A DNA stretch of 64,000 nucleotides from Phycisphaerales bacterium (lineage in GTDB: Bacteria > Planctomycetota > Phycisphaerae > Phycisphaerales > SM1A02): contig JAQWPT010000005.1 of the NCBI GenBank assembly GCA_029245245.1, positions 62,001 to 126,000 on the forward strand, given 5' to 3'. A program made the position numbers and the translations under genes. Position 1 is the first letter of the stretch; each line of letters opens with the position of its first letter. Shown one piece after another: positions 59,990 through 64,000 of the stretch. Below the pieces are notes generated by a model. The model saw nothing but the letters and a program-made list of their open reading frames with translations, did not search any database and was not told where the DNA came from.

Positions 59990-60946
59990 ATGACCACCGC
60001 GACCTGGACCAGCAGCGGGCACCTGCTCGGACTTGAAGACCTGGGGCGTGATCAACTCTTCTCGTTGATCGACGAAGCCGAGGCCTTCCTGCCGATCGTG
60101 CGAGGAACCGTGCCCGGCGACTCGATGCTCGAAGGTCGCATCATCGCGAACTTGTTTCTTGAAAACAGCACCCGCACCCGGGTGAGTTTCTCCATCGCGG
60201 CGCAGCGACTTGGTGGCCGCGTGGTGGACCTGCTGGGTTCGACGTCCAGTGCTTCCAAGGGCGAGAGCCTGGTGGACACCGCTGCGAACATCGCGGCCAT
60301 GGGAGTCGACGGCATCGTGGTTCGTTGCAGTGACTCCGGCGGCGCCGCCCTCATCGCCGAGCATGTCGAGGTTCCGGTGATCAATGCTGGCGACGGCCGC
60401 CACGAACATCCCACCCAGGGTCTGCTCGATCTCATGACACTGCTCCAGCACTTCGACGGCGATCTGTCCGGAAAGACCATCGCGATCGTCGGTGACATCG
60501 CCAGCAGCCGGGTGGCGAGATCGAACCTCTGGGGGCTGACCGCCGCCGGAGCAAACGTGATCCTCGTCGGCCCCGAGTCGCTTGTCCCCGGTGAGCTCAC
60601 CTCCATCGTTCCACGGGAGCCTGGTCGTGGGGTCGTGTCGATCAGCCATGATCTCGATGCGGTCCTCGATTCCGTCGACGCCCTGATGATGCTTCGCATC
60701 CAGTTTGAGCGGCATGACGGGGATGGCATTCCCGAGGATTACCGGGAACGCTACGGGCTTGACATCGCACGTGCCGATCGGCTCGCCGGCGGTGTTCCGA
60801 TCCTGCACCCGGGGCCGATCAACCGGGGACTGGAGCTCGCCCACGAGGTGGCCGACGGTTCTCGCAGCCTGATCCTGCAGCAGGTCACCAATGGCGTGGC
60901 GGTGCGCATGGCGGTCCTGGCTGGATTGCTGGCCTCCAACCGCTGA
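59990..60946 (+). CDS. pyrB: Aspartate carbamoyltransferase, catalytic subunit
   Basis: 318 residues. Second step of pyrimidine synthesis: carbamoyl phosphate plus aspartate to carbamoyl aspartate. Phosphate site ENSTRTRVSF near residue 57, then STSSASKGES, DGRHEHPTQGLLDL, GDIASSRVARSNL, LMMLRIQFER and HPGPINRGLE, all typical of PyrB. It has no regulatory pyrI next to it. pyrC, which often follows pyrB, is replaced by a FliN-like gene. Start ATG 59990 fits the family N-terminus. Confidence 0.97.
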   Translation: MTTATWTSSGHLLGLEDLGRDQLFSLIDEAEAFLPIVRGTVPGDSMLEGRIIANLFLENSTRTRVSFSIAAQRLGGRVVDLLGSTSSASKGESLVDTAANIAAMGVDGIVVRCSDSGGAALIAEHVEVPVINAGDGRHEHPTQGLLDLMTLLQHFDGDLSGKTIAIVGDIASSRVARSNLWGLTAAGANVILVGPESLVPGELTSIVPREPGRGVVSISHDLDAVLDSVDALMMLRIQFERHDGDGIPEDYRERYGLDIARADRLAGGVPILHPGPINRGLELAHEVADGSRSLILQQVTNGVAVRMAVLAGLLASNR

Positions 60947-60965
60947 AGCGGCCGATATCAAGTTT

Positions 60966-61238
60966 GTGAAACAGCACCTGCAATCCCTGCTCGGACTCGA
61001 GGTTCCGCTGATCGTGCAGATCGCGGACAAGGTCGCCACCGTGGGCGAGGTCACCAGCCTCCAGCCGGGTGTGATCATCGAGTTTCCCAAGCAGGCGAGC
61101 CAGGATCTCACGATTCTCGTGAACAACACCACCGTCGGCAGTGGCCAGGCTGTGAAGGTGGGCGAGAATTTCGGAGTTCGCATCCGCTCCATCGACACGC
61201 CGTCGCAACGGATCGATGCCCTCGCTGATACCTGCTGA
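60966..61238 (+). CDS. FliN/SpoA-domain protein (flagellar motor switch-like)
   Basis: 90 residues, the size of one SpoA domain. GLEVPLIVQIADKVATVGEV, then LQPGVIIEFPKQASQDLTIL, then GSGQAVKVGENFGVRI match the FliN C-terminal domain (LxVxVxLAxxxxxLxEVLxLxPGxVIEL). FliN forms the C-ring that sets rotation direction, and type III secretion systems use a related HrcQ. Start GTG 60966 follows GATATC without a ribosome-binding site. It stands alone, 19 bases after pyrB, and no other motor genes are near. Confidence 0.8.
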   Translation: MKQHLQSLLGLEVPLIVQIADKVATVGEVTSLQPGVIIEFPKQASQDLTILVNNTTVGSGQAVKVGENFGVRIRSIDTPSQRIDALADTC

Positions 61239-61371
61239 CAGCCCCGGCAACCCCGATTCCTTCGCAAATTGAATGGGAACCGCCGTTTGCGGGATCTTCC
61301 TGCTGGAATCATCCGTATCTGTTGGCGTGCTCACGCGTGGCAGGAACAGCACGTTGCGTGGACAAGGACAC

Positions 61372-61809
61372 ATGGAAAACACCACTCGCCACACGATCGA
61401 TCTTCAACGCAACGAGCACGAGCAGCGAACGCGGCTCGTGCTTGTGGGCCTTCCGGTCTTCTACGTGGCGGTCCTGTCGGCCACGATCATCGACGGCATT
61501 CTCGGCCGCAGCCTCATGGCGTTCTGGAGCCTGCTGCTGGTCATGACCTGCGCCTTCCTGCTGGTTCGTCTCAGCCATTTCCTGCTGCAGTTGAATACCC
61601 TGGCCGCCTGGTTGTGGCAGGTCGCCCGGTGCATCGCATTGGGAGCCGGGGTCGGTCTGGTGATCGGGCTTTCGATGATGCTCTTCGGGGACGGGACCTC
61701 GGACACGCTGTCGCGAGGCCTGGCCCTTGCATCCTTCTCGGTGCTGTACGGAGTGCTTATCGCCCTGCCCGCGGGGTGTGCGGTGGTCCTGCTCGACAAG
61801 GAACCCTGA
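61372..61809 (+). CDS. Multi-span membrane protein, 145 aa
   Basis: Four probable membrane helices: RLVLVGLPVFYVAVLSATII, SLMAFWSLLLVMTCAFLLV, CIALGAGVGLVIGLSMMLF, then LASFSVLYGVLIALPAGCAV. A short charged N-terminus (ENTTRHTIDLQRNEHEQRTR) precedes them. ATG 61372 has AAGGA close upstream (three bases), which is tight but usable. A longer upstream frame was ignored. No family recognised. Its stop abuts that of the cytochrome gene (convergent). Confidence 0.65.
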   Translation: MENTTRHTIDLQRNEHEQRTRLVLVGLPVFYVAVLSATIIDGILGRSLMAFWSLLLVMTCAFLLVRLSHFLLQLNTLAAWLWQVARCIALGAGVGLVIGLSMMLFGDGTSDTLSRGLALASFSVLYGVLIALPAGCAVVLLDKEP

Positions 61810-63771
61810 TCAACCCCAGTTGGCGATGACCAGCAACAGGTCGTTGACGTTGGCCCAGCCGTCTCCATTGAGATCGCCGTCGCAGATGACGCAGAAGCCC
61901 CAGTCCTGGATGACGATCAGGAGATCGTCGACACCCACGGTGCCGTCACCGTTGGCATCACCGGTGATCTTGCTCTCGACGAAGAAGATGACCTGGCTGT
62001 CCATGGCCACCGGTGCACTGCGGCCGTGCATGGCCCACTGGTCGTAGGCGATCTGCCCGATCGTGGGGCCACCTCCATCGGCGGGAGGGCTGTTGTCCCG
62101 CAGGTACTCGATGTATTCCTTGGTCGTCGTCTGGTAGTAGAGCGTCACGTGGGCCGCGATCGCCTCGGACGGAACGTCGTAGATCGTTTCGTCCCAGTGA
62201 TGCAGGTCGGGGTAGGTATATCCCACGGGTGCGGCGTCGAACGATTCGTAGGCGGCGTTCGTGAAGCCCGGCGGGGGAATGCGGTTGTCCTTGAGGATCG
62301 TATTGGCCAGGGTGATGCTCTTGGTCTCTCCTTCGGGAAGCCCGGTCTGCGCAGCCATCGTCGCGTCCAGGCCGAGTTTCATCTCGTAGACCTTGGTGTC
62401 GTCCAGGACCGAATCGGCGGTCTCGAAGTCGTACGAGCCGTGTTCAAGCACCATGTTCCCGTCGGCGTCGAAGAATCGTACGTTCAACCACATGCGTCGA
62501 CCCTCGGGGAATCCCGTCGGCAGTTTGTGGCCGGTCCAGTTGGTGATCGTGACGCTGAGTTCGTCCTCGACTTCGACCAGGTCCATGTCGGATGCGGCCT
62601 GGAGGAAGGACTCGGTCTGGGCTGTGACCCGGTCGATATCTTCGTCGTTGAGCCCGGTCACGTTGGGGTCCCACATGTCGTGTACGGAGCGGATCACCCA
62701 GGTGTTGGCGCCCACGAAGGCGTGGTCGGGAATGTCCGGGCTGGTGCCGACTCCCTCGACGTACCAGAAGACGCAGGAGGCGCCCGAGTGCTTGGGCATG
62801 TGGCAGTCCTGGCAGGACTGCATGGTTCCGGTGGGATGCTCGCCGCCGAAGCGTCCGTCGGTGAACGTCACCCCGCCGTTGGCGAAGTCGCTGTTGAGCC
62901 ATTCGCTGTAGGTCAGCTGCTCGGGCATCATGTCGTGCGGGTTCTGCGTGGGGTGGGCGTTGTCGTGTGCATTCGGTTCGTAGGATCCGTCGGTGCTCTG
63001 GCTGAGAATGGGGTTTCTCAGGTCGTGGCAACTGGCGCACACCGTGGATTCGTTGTGGTGGGGTGAGACGAGGATCGGGGCCCCGTGCATGTTCACGCTC
63101 CAGTCGTCCTCCGGGCCACGGCGGGTGTCCTCGGGATCGAAGATGAAGCGACCGTTGCCCGGATCATCCGGGTACGTACCTGCGTACACGAGTGCCTGGA
63201 GGATGTCTTCGTCTTCGATCGGGTTGACCGTGTCAGCGATGGGATCCACCGCGCGATGGCAGAAGTGGCAACTGACTCCGTCGAAGTGCTCGGGATCGGT
63301 GAAGTTGCTCAGGTCGCCGCTGCTGGAAAGACCAGCGGCCCAGCTCTGCGGCGCGTGGCAGCGGATGCAGTATTCACCGGACATCGTGGCCTCGGTATTG
63401 GAGATCGCCAGGGCAGCCTGCCAGATCACGTCACGAGCGGAGTGGGCCATCATGCTCGTGGTCCAGGTGTTGAAGGGGCCGACCACGTACTCCTCGTTCT
63501 GGTCGTCGTCCACCTTGTGGCAGTTGGCGCAGTTGTAGATGCTTGAGAGCATCTGCTGGTAGGGATCACCTTCAGGCGTCATGGGTTCAGGCTGCTGGCC
63601 GGGCTGGAAGAAGTCGTTGGCCGTCGTCGGCAGCGGCAGGTATCCCCGCTGCGCCGGTGGGGGTGTCGGTGGGGTGGGAGCCGAGGGCGCAGGGCGACCG
63701 TCAGCAGGGAGCGCCCCGCCGCTCAGAACCACAATCGCAGTCCAGAGTCCGGTTTTCATGCCGCCGTTCAT
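61810..63771 (-). CDS. Secreted five-haem cytochrome c with dockerin-like repeats
   Basis: 653 residues. Signal region (GLWTAIVVLSGGALPADG), then a Pro-rich linker. Five CxxCH haem sites in order: CANCH, CIRCH, CHFCH, CASCH and CQDCH, all in the first ~350 residues. Then comes a beta-rich domain (LSVTITNWTGHKLPTGFPEG, then MWLNVRFFDADGNMVLEH) like those in multihaem proteins of this type. The end has two dockerin-like repeats (GDANGDGTVGVDDLLIVIQ and GDLNGDGWANVNDLLLVIA). It is probably an extracellular or periplasmic electron carrier. The start may be ATG 63771 or 63759, and no strong ribosome-binding site decides. Confidence 0.88.
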   Translation of the reverse strand: MNGGMKTGLWTAIVVLSGGALPADGRPAPSAPTPPTPPPAQRGYLPLPTTANDFFQPGQQPEPMTPEGDPYQQMLSSIYNCANCHKVDDDQNEEYVVGPFNTWTTSMMAHSARDVIWQAALAISNTEATMSGEYCIRCHAPQSWAAGLSSSGDLSNFTDPEHFDGVSCHFCHRAVDPIADTVNPIEDEDILQALVYAGTYPDDPGNGRFIFDPEDTRRGPEDDWSVNMHGAPILVSPHHNESTVCASCHDLRNPILSQSTDGSYEPNAHDNAHPTQNPHDMMPEQLTYSEWLNSDFANGGVTFTDGRFGGEHPTGTMQSCQDCHMPKHSGASCVFWYVEGVGTSPDIPDHAFVGANTWVIRSVHDMWDPNVTGLNDEDIDRVTAQTESFLQAASDMDLVEVEDELSVTITNWTGHKLPTGFPEGRRMWLNVRFFDADGNMVLEHGSYDFETADSVLDDTKVYEMKLGLDATMAAQTGLPEGETKSITLANTILKDNRIPPPGFTNAAYESFDAAPVGYTYPDLHHWDETIYDVPSEAIAAHVTLYYQTTTKEYIEYLRDNSPPADGGGPTIGQIAYDQWAMHGRSAPVAMDSQVIFFVESKITGDANGDGTVGVDDLLIVIQDWGFCVICDGDLNGDGWANVNDLLLVIANWG

Positions 63772-63958
63772 CAGGTGTTGTGCTCTATGCGTCCCCATGC
63801 AAATCCGGGCTGCCGGGCCCGAAAAACCGTCTCCCAGCACTTCAATGTACCCCTGAGGCTGCATAGGTCAACGTGGTATTTCACCTCAAAGCCCCTTCTG
63901 ATCCACCCAGTCCTACCAAACCCTGTTTCAAGCCTTCAACGGCCAATTCCCAGGCTGG

Positions 63959-63964
63959 TAGACT
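63959..63964 (+). promoter_or_regulatory. -10-like TAGACT near the right edge
   Basis: TAGACT, seven bases before GTG 63972, with TTCAAC (63935-63940) 18 bases upstream as a possible -35. Matches the leaderless pattern. Confidence 0.35.
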
Positions 63965-63971
63965 TCATCTC

Positions 63972-64000
63972 GTGCGTTTAAGGATCGGTCAATTTTGGTG
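63972..64000 (+). CDS. Probable start of a gene cut by the window edge
   Basis: GTG followed by nine readable codons (VRLRIGQFW in raw translation) with no stop before the edge. The only support is the promoter-like TAGACT seven bases upstream, the same spacing as at many genes here. Nothing can be said of the product. Confidence 0.25.

Noticed and set aside
60964-60970. TTGTGAA half-site suggesting a Rex operator before the FliN-like gene
   Set aside because: The other half (TTCACAA) is absent, and the bases overlap the GTG start.
59315-61312. 665-codon open frame opposite nuoG, pyrB and fliN-like
   Set aside because: Covers parts of three unrelated plus-strand genes. No domain seen.

Overview
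The window looks like chromosome from a planctomycete, most likely class Phycisphaerae. The DNA is GC-rich and gene-dense. Secreted proteins end in dockerin-like DxNxDG repeats followed by a WG motif. There are paired DUF1080 lipoproteins, a kinase/beta-propeller fusion, many short membrane or lipoproteins without recognisable homologues, and outer-membrane machinery (a two-partner secretion pair and lipoproteins). No rRNA, tRNA, insertion sequence, prophage or CRISPR array was seen. The assignment is inferred from gene content, not from a marker-gene comparison.

Layout. 1-5 kb: tail of a Ser/Thr kinase, a PilZ protein, a BFD-type [2Fe-2S] protein, a stand-alone LigD-type phosphoesterase domain, a TPR lipoprotein and an ArsR-methyltransferase fusion. 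5-11 kb: a large secreted TPR protein, metG, psd and a helix-turn-helix/membrane protein. 10.8-15.8 kb: a 1645-residue secreted subtilase. 16-24 kb: a sigma-28-type factor, small membrane proteins, a 7Fe ferredoxin, a histone-H1-like Lys/Arg repeat protein, an M16 peptidase homologue lacking its zinc site, and flgM. 23.6-27.3 kb: deoC with an aldehyde dehydrogenase and a half-length dehydrogenase (a split ALDH16-like arrangement). 27.3-30.8 kb: three small membrane proteins, metF, rex and yggS. 30.8-36.3 kb: a TpsB-TpsA two-partner secretion operon. 36.6-42.1 kb: a large secreted protein, a degenerate metallo-beta-lactamase-fold protein, coaD, and an acyl cluster (FabZ, long ACP, second hotdog protein). 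42.2-49.9 kb: a solitary atpD, an FKBP lipoprotein, a secreted M3 peptidase, two DUF1080 lipoproteins and a sarcosine-oxidase-like enzyme. 50-55.3 kb: an alpha-glucan operon (GH13, malQ, glgP). 55.3-64 kb: secreted and membrane proteins, a solitary nuoG, pyrB, a FliN-like protein, and a five-haem cytochrome c with dockerin repeats.

Genes that plausibly work together are: GH13 + 4-alpha-glucanotransferase + glucan phosphorylase (glycogen/maltodextrin turnover); DeoC + ALDH pair (deoxyribose phosphate to acetaldehyde to acetate); TpsB + TpsA (export of a large adhesin-like protein); FabZ + ACP + hotdog protein (acyl chain processing); and sigma-28, FlgM and FliN-like protein as scattered flagellar or regulatory parts. 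Single subunits of large complexes (AtpD, NuoG) occur without their usual neighbours.

The most striking recurring signal is regulatory. More than a dozen genes on both strands have a TAxxxT hexamer, usually TACCAT, TATCCT, TACACT or TACAAT, only 6-9 nt before an ATG or GTG, with no ribosome-binding site. This suggests leaderless transcripts. Other genes have a normal purine-rich ribosome-binding site, and three of these have a TTGxxx-17-TAyCsT promoter further upstream. I used this pattern to choose several start codons.
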